64,000 bases of DNA from Lycocorax pyrrhopterus obiensis (taxonomy: Eukaryota > Chordata > Aves > Passeriformes > Paradisaeidae): NCBI GenBank assembly GCA_014706295.1, contig JACSVZ010000012.1, positions 16,079,255 to 16,143,254 of the forward strand, written 5' to 3'. A program made the translations under genes and the position numbers. The stretch's first letter is position 1; each line of letters begins with the position of its first letter. This document shows, in pieces, positions 45,714 through 57,288 of the stretch. The notes beneath the pieces are model-generated. The model was not told the DNA's origin. It saw only the letters and a list, made by a program, of their open reading frames with translations, and searched no databases.

Positions 45714-46535
45714 TTTCTGCATTTTTTCTGCGTGAGGACACTTCCTTCCTTCCAGGAGAAATCAACCCAGTACCAAAGTGTTAACCGCTTCCCAGCCGCC
45801 TCCTCCAAACAAGGTGAAGCTCTGCTGGTCCCTGGCAAATGTGGCACCTTGCCATATTCCCAGGCTGCCCTGGCTCCTGAATCACCCCTTGTTCCCCGGG
45901 AAGAGGGACGGAGGGGGCTGGTGTCACAGCCAAAGTCATGGGGAGCCTTCAGGAGGCCGCGCGGGTTGCTGGAGGTGCTGGATGGAGAAGGCTCCAGCCG
46001 TGCAGCAGAGCAGGAGAGGGTGAGGGAGCTCAGCCCGGCTGTCTGAGCAGCTGGCATCCCAGTGGATCAGGAGCAGGATGAGTCCTTGGCAGGGACTGGA
46101 GGCCAGCAGACCACGTCCTCGTGGGACCGCAGTGCGCTGGAAGGACAAACCTCCTGCGGTGCCAGGGACAGGCTGAGCACTACCTGCTCCATCCTGGGGC
46201 CTCCTCACCCACACAACAGACCCTGAGACAGACTCTGGGGCCTCCTGTCGGATGTGTTTAGGAGCTTGAGAAGGGATGTGGGGTGCAGAGCTGGCTTGGA
46301 TGCTCTGTACCCAGTGCTTGCTGGTACAAGTCCACAAGCTTGTGTTGCTCACGGGGATCTCAGAGTCCCTCTGGCCACGCCCCAAGAGATTTCAACTCTC
46401 TGCTGGACGTTCAGTCTGCCACATGTAGAAAGCCCCTGCCAAGGATCCCTTGCCTTGCACAGCTAGGTTTCCATGCATGGAGGAAGCCCAGACACCCAGA
46501 CACACACAGGCTCTTCTGCAGGGCCTGCAGCCCCG

Positions 46536-46578
46536 GTGTTGTGGTTTAACCCCAGCCAAGACTGGGACACCCAGGCAG
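46536..46578 (+). mobile_element. possible LTR-end fragment
   Basis: tgttgtggtttaaccccagcc resembles the 5' end of a common avian ERV LTR. It loses similarity after about 25-40 bp, so it is a small fragment or a chance match. Confidence 0.3.
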
Positions 46579-47947
46579 GGCCAGGAGCTGCACAGGAGGG
46601 AGGAGATGATGTGATGCCATGGGTAAGCAAGGCCAAGGGGCAGTCAGAGGAACTGGCACCCCAGGGGCAGAGGGATGCAGCAGAGGGTGTGGGCAGTGCC
46701 AGCAGTGCCATGCTGAGGGGTATCCTGCACAGGGAGGAGCAGAGAGGTACCAGCAAAGGTCCATCAACACACAAAACACATCCGACATCAACTCCAAACT
46801 TCTCTATTTGAAGAGCAGTGTGAAAAAAAGTGTTCCCCCAGGCTTTGAAGAGCCAGCTCATGATTTAGGGGAGAAGAGCAAATCCCCTTGTCATCCTGGA
46901 GCTGTGGGGAAGTGGAGAGACAGTCTCAGCCCTTGGGTCCCTCTTGGATTGCCCACGGGGGGGATGAGGTCCCTCAGCATCTGAAGAACAAGCAATTTGC
47001 TTCCATGGGACTCTGCAGGTGCTGCTGCTTGGGGAGCAGCAGTTCTGTGACCCCAAGCCCAAGAGCTGCTGCTCTGTGCTCTGAGGTGTCAGGTGGTGAC
47101 AGCCTGGGCTGGCCCTGCTGTGCAGAGGACATGCTCCTCCCAAATATCTCTAGACACCGTTCCACAGGTAAGTCCAGCAAAACACTTGAGTTTTGCTGGT
47201 GGAAGAGCAGTTGGCAAAGGGCTGCAGCCTGCAGAGCTCCTCAGCCCCTGCCTGCAGGAGGCTGCACATAGGAACCCCACAATGGCAGAGATCCAGGAGA
47301 GAGGAAAGCCCCACTGAGCTTCCACTGGTGCCCAGAGGGAGCCAAGGGATGCACAGGGCAGGATCAGGGCAGAGGGGTGGGAATAGAGTGTGCTGCAGGA
47401 CCTTCAACCGTGGCCATCCCGTTTGGGCCATGTGCAGCTCCCTTGGTGAGATCCCTGTGCAAGGAGAGCTGCCTTACTGGGATTCCCCATCCAAGGAGAG
47501 CTCCCTCAGCAGGCCCCTGTCCTGTGCCTCCTCAGCTGCCCTTGGAGCACTGCCTTGGCCAGAGGGATGGTGTCTCTGCCTGGCTGTCCCCTTGGAAGGT
47601 TGTGGGAAATGGGAGAGGACAGGGAGCTTGGGAGGAGCAGCCTGGCTGTGGGGATGAGTGGGGACCAGGAGGGATCAAGCCAGGCGGAAGGGATCGGGTG
47701 GCTGGGAGGAGTGGAGGCAGGGGCTGTGTGGTCTGAGCCGAGGAGGGGCTCCTGACCATGGGACAGAGCCGAGGGGTCATGAGCTGGAGCTGCTGAAGGG
47801 CTGTGTGGGGGCTGGGGGGACAGACCGAGGTGCACTCAGGGGCTTTGTGTGCACAGCCCGCACAACAGCTGCCGACAGTATGGTTGGCTCCAAAGCTGGT
47901 GTTGACAGTCCTTCACTTTTATGGGAACTAAATTTACCCAGACACAC

Positions 47948-47980
47948 GCAAAATAAAAAAATAAAAAAAAAAAAAAAAGG
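47948..47980. repeat. A-rich low-complexity tract
   Basis: aaataaaaaaataaaa followed by a run of A. No retrotransposed body is recognised on its 5' side. Confidence 0.7.
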
Positions 47981-50242
47981 AACAAAATAGATGGAGGGGT
48001 TGGAATTAAAATAAATTGCAGCAGCGCCAGCATCTGCTGCTTTGTGGTGCAGTCTGGGTTACGGAGAGGGGAGGAGAAGTCCCCGAAAGGGAGTAGCACT
48101 GGTGTTTACTGCAGCCCCGAAACATCCCCTATTTGTGAGCTGAGTGTGTTTTCACCGTGTTGCCTCAGGAATGTTTGACATCCAAGATGCCAAAGAAATG
48201 TACCCGCTGGGTGGAAAATGAAAGCCCAGGGGTTCTCCGTCAGTGGGTGAGTGGGTGTTTGCCAGTGCGTAGGGGCAAAAATGCTCTGTGTTGTTATCAG
48301 AGAGGAGCTCTACCAGCAGCAGAGAAGCTCCGACAGGAAAAAGATGTGATGGCACTTGAAGCTTTTACCTCCTTCCTTTTCAGATGCTCTAGAACTTTTG
48401 CTTAAATGTTTGATTATTCTTTCATGTCTTTTCACTTCCCTCCTGTCCTCTCAGGCCACAGGTGTGCAGAGTGGTGTTGGTGTTTTCCTTTGGTCGGTTT
48501 GGTTCTTGTATTTGGTGTCTGGTCACTTCCAGGTGTGAGGCAGCAGACCCAACACACACAAGACGGGACTGTCCGTTTGGTTGGCTGCAAAGAATTCCAG
48601 GTTGGGCTTCCAGGGGGGTTCTTTTAAAGGCGGAGATGCTCTGGAAGATGCTCTACCATTGAAAAGTGTGCTGTGCCATGTGGGCACACCTGCCAACACT
48701 GTGAGTGCAGGGAGCCTGAGCTGCACCCCGCGGGGGCCGCGCCCTCCTATCTCCATCAGCAAGGATGGCGGCGTGGGCAGGCTGTGGCACACCAAACCTG
48801 TGCTCCCGAGGCACGCTCAGCCCAGCTGGTGCCGAGGTGTGTCCTTTGTCCAGAGGGGTTTGGAAGAGCAGGGGTGTTGGCAGGTCACAGTGGGTCTGGT
48901 GCTGGCTTGGCACAGCCAGGAGAGGGTCCTGGCATGAACATCATCCTCCCCACCGCGGGAGCCGCTGCAGCATCGCCCGGCTCCGGAGGGGCTGCAAGTC
49001 CTCTCTGCAACAACACAGGCCAGGACTTTCTTCAGAAGATGAAAAAACATCCTTATTTTTAAATATCCCCGCCACTTTCATGGGCGTTTAGCACTGCAAA
49101 CAAACAGTGCAGCCAGGGCTTGCAGAGGCTGCTGTCAGCAGGGCTGGGCTGCCGGCCCCCCGCTGCTGCTGCTGGGCTCTGCGATTAAACTGGTGCCCAA
49201 ACAGAGGAGCCGGGGAAAAGGTTTTGATGGCTTCGCGTGTGGCTGGAGCGGAAGAAAAGCAGCACAAGTGGGCACAGATTTTCAAAGTTCAGGAGAAAAC
49301 TATTTTTAGCTGTCTGCTGTCTCATTTTTCCAGATGACAAGTGCGCCGCTCTCTCTAAAAATTGAAATCTTCTTGTGTGTTTTTGGGTTGACCCCTAATT
49401 TTTTAATTAAAAAGAATATGCTGAAAACAATTACTCACTTTTAAAAAATTGGAGCCAACAGTTTCTTTTGCTTCATTCAGCTGTGATGTGACCAAGGCCA
49501 GAAGTTATGCTCTGGGTGGAGGTTGGAAACCAGGGTGGTTGGCACTGATGTGGCATTTAGTGGGTGTGTAAAATGAGTGAAAATTATACCAATCAGTGAG
49601 TTATTCTCTGAGGAGGAAGTGCAGCCTCTGAGATGAGCTCTGAAGTCAGTAGGAAATGCTGTCCATCCCAGCAGCGCCGGACTGTGCTGGGGACACGGCT
49701 CTCGATGCATGAGAGCCTGTCCAGCCTGCAGTCACTGCTCCTGCTCCATGTGCTCCTCTTGCGGGCACGAGCAGCTCCTCACTGCTCTTCTGCCCGGCTT
49801 TCTGAGGCACCACAGCTCATCTCACTCCTTCGTGGCACCAAGCGGTCTGGCCCAAGCTGCCCATGGGGGTTTCACGTGTTATTCCTCTTGCAGTGGCCAG
49901 CTGGAAGGATCCTGGTGACTCCAGTAATGCCACCAGTGCAGCAAGATTGGCTCGAAGCAAGAGCGAGGCAGATGTGGTATAGGGTGATGGGTGCTTCACG
50001 TTCATTTTGTGGGTGGGAACCGCTGCTCTGCACAGCCAGGGAGAAAATCTGGTGGCAAAGCCAGTCACTGACACACATAGTCCATAGCATTTTAATATTC
50101 CCATATTCTTCACAAGCTGCTGAAGGCTGGTCACACCGACGAAGGCCTGCTTTCATCTCCCTGGCAGTAGTCAGCACAGGCAGCACCCACAGTGATGCTT
50201 TCCCACCAAATCCCCAGCTGCTGGAGTCGTGTGATGCTCTTA

Positions 50243-50643
50243 CAAGGAAAGGCTGAGGGAGATGGGGCTGTTCAGCCTCGAGAAGAGATGCAGCTGAGAA
50301 GGGCCCTCATCCCTGGGTATCCCTGTCTGCAGGGAGGGCTCCGAGCAGGGCCCAGGCTCTGCTCCAGGGGCCCAGCAATGGCACCAGAGGCAAAGGCAGA
50401 AACTGATGCCCAGGATGTTCCACCTGAACATGAGGAAGAACTTTCCTGTGCACTGGAACAGGTTATCCAGAGAGGAGGTGGAGTCTCCCTCACTGGAGGT
50501 ATTCCAGAACCGTCTGGACACAGCCCTGTGCCCTGTGCTCTGGGATGACCCTCCTGGAGCAGAGAGGTGGGACCAGATGAGCCACTGTGGGCCCTTCCAG
50601 CCTGATCCATCCTGTCAGTCCATGATCCTGCGATTTTGTGATG
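50243..50643 (+). mobile_element. CR1 LINE, 3' portion, plus
   Basis: aaggctgagggagatggggctgttcagcctcgagaag, cctgaacatgaggaagaactttcctg, ccagagaggaggtggagtctcc and cctgcgattttgtga are diagnostic CR1 blocks in sense order. Confidence 0.88.
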
Positions 50644-51007
50644 CAACAACCATTTCTGTTTTCGCTGGATAAACTCCCAGGCCTGCCAGTAGTGAAGAAA
50701 ACTGGTCCATCCAGAAAGAAATGCACAGAACCCAACAGTGTGTAATTACTGCCTAAAACTGGAGCCCCGTTTCTGGGTGGTCAAGTGAATCAGTGTCACT
50801 GCTGGTAGCACCACTGTCTGCCAGCCCAGAGCAACTCCCAAAACCCAGCGTGGCTGGTGTGGTTATGGTGAGGATCCCTGAACATCCCTCTGGCCACGGA
50901 AAGGCCGGCTTGGCTCTCACAGCCCCTGGCAAAGCAGCTCCAGAGCTCACACGTGAACCGGGCTGTGCTGAGTGTACAGAACTAAAGCCTCCATCCCCTC
51001 GGCATGC

Positions 51008-51305
51008 CGGGAGCACAGCGGATGCTCAGGGGCTCCAGTGTCCAGTCCGGCCACCACGGGCATCCCCGCGCTGTTCGTGCCGTCCGGCCCCGTTCACACA
51101 CGGCCGTGGCCCGAGCGCTGGGAGGTTCGGGCAGCCCGGAGGCGCAGGCACGCTCCTTCGCGGGACTTCAAAGCGGGCTCCTTTGTGTGTGTGCGTGTTT
51201 GTTCCCCTCCCCTCGGTACGGCTGCTCTGATCGATGTGACATCACCTAGAGACGACGCGGGGGGACCAGACCCCGCCATTGTCCCCGGGCTGGGAGGCGA
51301 TGTCC
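51008..51305. promoter_or_regulatory. CpG cluster, candidate CpG island
   Basis: I count about 32 CpGs in roughly 300 bp, inside a long gene-free stretch. A CRE-like TGACATCA sits at 51237-51244. No adjacent coding exon is recognised on either strand. It may mark a promoter for a neighbouring gene or a non-coding RNA. Confidence 0.4.
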
Positions 51306-54111
51306 GTCTCCTAGGAGGTGGGAGCTGGGGCTCGCAGGCATGCTTTCATCTCGCTGACCTGCCCCGCTGGCGAGAGGGTTCTTCCCAAGGCACCGGCCTG
51401 GGGAGAGGCGTCCCCACTGCACAGCAGAAGGGACACGAGTGAGAGACAGACATGCTCACAATGTTTAAAGACATCATTAAACGCCCCCGCCCTGGAAGCC
51501 CGCACTTGCCAGCTATACCCATCTGTTGCTTTTCATTAAAGAGAGCCCGATCCTTTCGGAGAGGGGTGTGGAGGAGTGTGGGGGTGTGCTCGGCCCCTCC
51601 TCGGCACCCTCCATCGCTGCACCCGCCGAGAAGGAAGGCGAGAGGCAGCTGGGGCTGGGAGCCACCCCAGGCACACGGGGAGAGACATGAGAGCCTCCGA
51701 GTTATCCGAAGACGGAAGGGAGGAGTGGCCATCCTGCTTGGATCCCACAGACTGGCACCTTCCCAGACCGGGAGAGAGAAGGCATCCCGAGGCTGGATGG
51801 CAGAGGAGGAAGACTCCACCAGGAAGGTGATGGGGGAAGGCTGAGGAACCCGTTGCTTTCTGCAAGGGCCAAAAATGTGCAGCTGACCATTTTTTAGCTT
51901 TTTGGGGAGGTGGATTTTTGGCCCACCTTAGGCAGGTGCCAGAGACCCCTGGATTTCTTGTGCTGTAGCAAGAGTGGAGGGGACATCAAGAGGCAGATCC
52001 CCTCATACCCCTTTCCTGCCCGCCATGGAGGAAATCCCCCAAATCAGCCCGTGAGAGGGGTTCCCCTCACCTTCCACCTGCAGAGAGACAGGCAGAGGGG
52101 TGGGACTGAGGACTTCCAGAAGCTGGCTGGAAGGGAGGAGCAAGCACTCTCTGCCCCACAGGCAGGAGGAGAGGACACAGACACTATGCCTCCCTCTGCC
52201 TCGGTGACAGCCACGGCCCAGCAAGGCACAGGCAAAGTGCCTTTCTAGTGTCTGGTCCTTTCCTTGGCTGTCCACCACTGACAGCTCTCTGGGAGCAGCT
52301 GGCCAGGATGGCCCCATCATCCCCCAGCTGAACAGAGAGACATCAGCACCCTGTGCAGTGCCTGGAGTCCTCCTGGAAGATGTTGGGGCAGGGACCATTC
52401 CCTGAGAGCAGAGCACCCAGTGATACCAACCAGTCCTAATTTTGGGCAAAGAGAGTGAGGAGGTGATGGAACTGGGCTTCCTGGGGCCCCTGCAGGCTCC
52501 CAGCCAAGTGCAGCTAGCAGCAGGCAGCTCGTGGCAGGAACCCTCCTACAATGTCACAGCACTCCTCTTCTGTGCTCCTCAGCCCCAAGGAGAGGGACAA
52601 CCTTCCAAGGGAGCCAGGGATCCACCCCGTGTTTGACCCTGGGGCTTTGCACAGCACATCTCTGGCCACAGTGGGAGACACTCTCGTCCCCGCCCTGTCG
52701 GATACAAATGTGGAAGGTGTCTCCAGGAGAACATTTGTCACCTGGGCTGGAGCCAGGGACATGTGGCTGGTGCTGTCTGCCTCCAGAAGATGCTGGGTGG
52801 TGAGGGGCCCCCGCTAACAAGGCAGAGCCAAATGCCCCCCTCGTACCTGCTGAGGCTCTGCTGGCTGTGGGGCTGTGCTGTGCAGGGGAGCATAAAGGGG
52901 ACAGAGCACGCACAGTGTCTCAGGATGCTGTCCCCACCCACCCAAAGCAGGGAACAGGACGGCAGGGCTGGGATCTGCTGTGGGCAAGAGCCCAGGGTTC
53001 TGTTGTTAAGATGGGTGCACATGAGGAGATGGATGAAAAGGGGAAAAGGACAGTGGTTTGAAATCACAAATGCAAAGGGGTTCCTGTTCTTGCCATGGTT
53101 GCCTGGGACCATCCTTAGGGACCTGCTACCACTGCTGGCACCTTTCCCCATTTCCCCCACTTGACTTGCCATGGCATCTTCACTGGGGGCAGGAAGATGG
53201 GGTCAGGCTTTGGCAGTCTTTGGGTCAAAGCTCCCCTGATACTAAGCCATGAACACATAATGCTCTCAGCACAATGATGGGCTCCACGATAATGACCGAG
53301 GCCATCTCCTGTGGGCACCAGGGCCGAGCTGAGGACACCTCTTCACACTTCCACCCCATGGTCTCTCCCAGAAACTCGTGCCAAGGACAGGCAGCTGCTC
53401 AAAGTAGGCATGGCAGGGCCATTCAGGCTCACACCAGAAGCAGGAAGCCAGAAGTACTTCCATGCCATCCCAGCAGCGGATCCAGCAAGGCTTGCCATGT
53501 GGGCCAGCATCCCAAGGAAGGCTCCAGAAAATGCACCCATTTTGCAGTGACTCAGAGCAGAGTGGGGTTTTAACCCCTTGCTGAAGCAGCCTGCCTGCAC
53601 AGCCATGCAAGGAGAAGATCCAGGAAAAGGACAGGCAAGGTGTGGCCCAGAGCCCACATCCTCTGTGCTCCCTGGCCATGCGGCCCCATGGCCAGAGGGT
53701 CTCGGTGCCGTCTGTCTGCCTGACAGGTGATGGTGGAAACGGTGGTGGGATGTCCACCCTGAGCAGTGACAGGGCTCTGCCAGGCAGAGGCTGGACATCT
53801 GCACCTTGCACAGTCTGGAAAGACCTCGGCATGTGCCATTCACCAGCTCTTGGAGGCACCGGGCATCCCTGCCTGGCAGAATATTGGGAAGATAAATTAC
53901 TCAGGGACAGAGCTCACATCACCCTTCATCTTGCAGAGAATGCCCAGAACTGGCACACGGGGGAGTTCAAGGAGGGAAAGAGTCTCTTGCGTGACCCAGG
54001 GGTGGGAGGCCTAGAGAGCTGAAGTGAGGTCCCCAGCTGTGACAGCGCGCGCAGCTCAGCTCTGGGATGGGGCAAACGGAGCTTCCTGCCGAGGGCCAGC
54101 GCAGGGGCAGC

Positions 54112-54345
54112 TCCAGTCTCTGATCTCTGCTCTGTCCTGTGGGACAGGACCCAGGGAACAGCTGGAGCTGTGTCAGGGAAGGTTTAGGTTGGATACCAGG
54201 AAAAGGTCCTTCCTCCAGAGGGTGGTGGGGCACTGAACAGATTGCCAGGGAATGGCCACGGCCCCGTTGTCCAGGAGCGTTCGGACCGTGCTTTCAGGCA
54301 CAGGGTGGGTCCCTTCCAAATCAGGATGTTCTGTGATTCTATGGT
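54112..54345 (+). mobile_element. CR1 LINE 3' fragment, plus
   Basis: tgggacaggacccagggaacagctggagc, ggtttaggttggataccagg, cagagggtggtggggcactg, ending tgttctgtgattctatgg. Similar to the copy at 2724-3032. Confidence 0.87.
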
Positions 54346-55165
54346 TTTTGTCTGGAGCTGTCCTTGGCAATCCAGCCCTGGCATGCCACTCTGCTTGGGA
54401 CATGCTGGCCTGGCAGTGAGCCCCAAAATGCCCCTCTCTTGCCTCTTCTGCCTCCACAGCTCGGTGGTGCCCAGTGCTGAAGGAGCAGGGCGGGCGGCAG
54501 GAGCTGAATTGCTCCCCTGGCCAGTCTCTCCCATCGGTGCCTGCTGCCTCAACAAACCCAGGCTGCCCCATGGGGAGCAGGACACAGGCTGGGGGCTCTC
54601 TGATCTTCCACCCTGCGTCAGCCTTCCTGGACCACCCCAAAACACTCACACTTTGCACCCACATGGCGAGCTGGGGCTGCTCCCCGCCCCCGCCGGCTTG
54701 TGAGGGGGTGGCCCAAGCGCAGCTGAGCTTGCAGGTCACTGAGGCATTTTGCACCTACTCCCCACGCAGGCAGAGCCCTGGGTGCAGCGGGACCCCTCCT
54801 CACAGGACAGCAGGGAGCTCTTGGAACAGAGCAGTCCTGCATTTACAGACCAAGGCAAAGTCAATCAGCGTTATTTGCTGTTGGGATTAACTAGTAGGGG
54901 AAGCTGATCTTGGAAAGGACTGGACTTAATTATCAGCCCGTCGTTAGCTGGCAGGCTATCTCCTCAGCCGGGAAGCACCGAGCTGCTGCCATCGGGCACT
55001 TCTAACGAGGTGGGCGGGAGTTTACCTGGAAGATTTACAGTTTCTGATGGGCAGCGCAATTCTCCGTGGTGTGAGGGAACTGAGCAATTGCTGTTAGGTG
55101 ATCTGGCAATGAAGAGAGAGAGGGCACCTGAACGTGGCACGGGAGAGGCTGCTGCACGTGCAGTG

Positions 55166-55642
55166 TGGAGAAGGAGGTGATCCAGGCTCCAAGTGCGTTG
55201 TCCAGGGCAGGGAACGGAGCTGGGGAAGGGGCTGGAGCAGCAGGAGCGGCTGAGGGAGCTGGGAAAGGGGCTCAGCCTGGAGAAAAGGAGGCTCAGGGGG
55301 GACCTTGTGGCTCTGCACAACTCCCTGACAGGAGGGGGCAGCCGGGGGGGGTCGGGCTCTGCTCCCAGGAACAGGGACAGGACAAGGGGAAACAGCCTCA
55401 AGCTGTGCCAGGGGCGGTTTAGATTGGATCTTGGGGACCTTCTTCATGGAAAGAGTGGTCAGGCACTGGCACAGCTGCCCAGGGCAGTGCTGGAGTCCCC
55501 ATCCCTTGAGGGATTTAAAAGCTGTGTTGATGTGGCACCTGGGGACATGGGTCAGTGGTGGCCATGGCAGTGCTGGGGGGAAGGTTGGACTCAGTGATCC
55601 CAGAGGGCTTTTCCAGCCTCAGCAGTGCCATGACTCTAAGAT
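55166..55642 (+). mobile_element. CR1 LINE, 3' ~480 bp, plus
   Basis: ctgggaaaggggctcagcctggagaaaaggaggctcagg, tgtggctctgcacaactccctgacagg, gatgtggcacctggggacatggg, then gttggactcagtgatcccag. Same subfamily as the copies at 11829 and 33999 but in the opposite orientation. Confidence 0.9.
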
Positions 55643-57008
55643 TTCTAGCCGGAGTACGCTTAGATGAACATCTCACATCCTGAGAAGAGTGAGCTGTGTG
55701 AACACTGTTCACACTGGTGGTGTCAGCTGGCATTCTCTGGGCACAGGGCAGCAGTGAGCCCAGGCAACTTGTCATCTTCTGAAGGCCTGGCCTGAGAGGC
55801 TCAGAAGCTTTGAACCATTTCCCTGGGACCTGCTGCTGCCCTTTGCCTGCCTCCCCCAGCTCTGCTCCATCCTGGCATGCACGGGATGAGGTCTGCTCCC
55901 AGATATGAGTGTGTGGGACACAGCTGAGCACCCCCTGTGTGCTGGAGCACCAAGCTTGGCACTGGGATCTCTGGAGACAGGGACTTTCCATGAGTTGCTT
56001 GGAGGAAGGAAGCATTTTCTCTGTCTTTCCCAGCAGGAAACAAGGCTATGAAGGTATGGGAAGCCTTGCTTCAGTGATAGGAACATGAGGGCCTGAGTGA
56101 GATGCCTTAGGGCTGGACCCTGCTGGTAAAGGCATAGAGGAAAACTTCCAGCCTGATTTACCATGGCAGCAGCAAGGAACAGCCTCTGCAGATCCAGCCT
56201 GGAGCAGGTCAGGCACGAGCCTGGCGGGCCTGGCTGAGTATGTCTGGGTCAGCACGAGCGGGGCCAGGGTTCTGTAGGTCACTGGACTCCAGAGCAGCAG
56301 CAGGTGATGCAAAATGGCCCCATGGCACCGTGGGCTCTTCCCACCTGGTCAGCAGTCTCCCGTGATGTCCCACACCTGGGCGACTGGCATGGCTGGAGAT
56401 CTGATGTCACAAAGATGCCAAAATAATGAGCTTTATCCTCATGAGTTTGTCCAGAGTGATAGGTGCTTCTGACATGGCTGCTGTGAGAAAATTACTGTGA
56501 ATGGCTGATTTCTGGGGATTGGCTTTTCTTTTTTTTTCAAGCCAGAAGAGCATAAGTGAGACTCAGGCTCTGGGGAGCACCTGAGCACCCCGACACGCTG
56601 TCTCTCTGAGCCAGTGGGGTTTCTCAGTTTGCTGCCACTGGGACACGTGCTGTGCCGTGTCACTCCCCTCACTCTGTGCAGCAGGAGGAGTTCAGCGGGC
56701 AGGGATCAGGAGAAGTCCCTTCTTTTGCTCAGCTTGAAGAAGGAGGTCTTGTAGCAAGGGAAATAGGGGCAGTGGAATGACTGCTTGAGTAAGAGGGTGG
56801 CACACAGGCCAAGGAGCTGATGTCAAGGCACTGGGGGCTGTGGGAGTCTTCCCGCAGCTTGGCTGGGCTTTGATGGAGGGGCAGACACGTGGCCAGGGGC
56901 ACTGGCAGAGCCCGAGAGGCTGTGCTGGCAGAACACGAGCTGCTGCCTTAGGAGGTGATGGGTTGTGATTCCCAGCAGGATCCAGTGCCCTGGCCCTTCC
57001 AGCAGTAG

Positions 57009-57288
57009 TCTCCTCTCCTCTCCTCTCCTCTCCTCTCCTCTCCTCTCCTCTCCTCTCCTCTCCTCTCCTCTCCTCTCCTCTCCTCTCCTCTCCTCTCCTC
57101 TCCTCTCCTCTCCTCTCCTCTCCTCTCCTCTCCTCTCCTCTCCTCTCTCCTCTCTCCTCTCTCCTCTCTCCTCTCTCCTCTCTCCTCTCTCCTCTCTCCT
57201 CTCTCCTCTCTCCTCTCTCCTCTCTCCTCTCTCCTCTCTCCTCTCTCCTCTCTCCTCTCTCCTCTCTCCTCTCTCCTCTCTCCTCTCC
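57009..57288. repeat. pyrimidine satellite: (tcctc)n then (tctctcc)n
   Basis: About 27 pure copies of a 5-bp unit (57011-57145) change abruptly to about 20 copies of a 7-bp unit (57146-57286) that differs by an inserted ct. The strand is wholly polypyrimidine, so a triplex (H-DNA) is possible. The minus-strand frame encoding Arg/Glu repeats is an artefact. Confidence 0.95.

Larger units (their letters stand above)
42634..51007. other. downstream non-coding region, part 2
   Basis: One CR1 tail (43.5 kb), A-rich tracts and AT-rich candidate conserved elements at 43815-44050 and 49285-49460 are seen. The latter contains CTATTTTTAG at 49300-49309, a MEF2-type sequence. No coding exon is recognised. 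Confidence 0.55.

Noticed and set aside
45200..46057. 285-aa minus-strand open frame
   Set aside because: Includes the A-rich low-complexity tract as Phe/Leu/Val runs; no conserved sequence.
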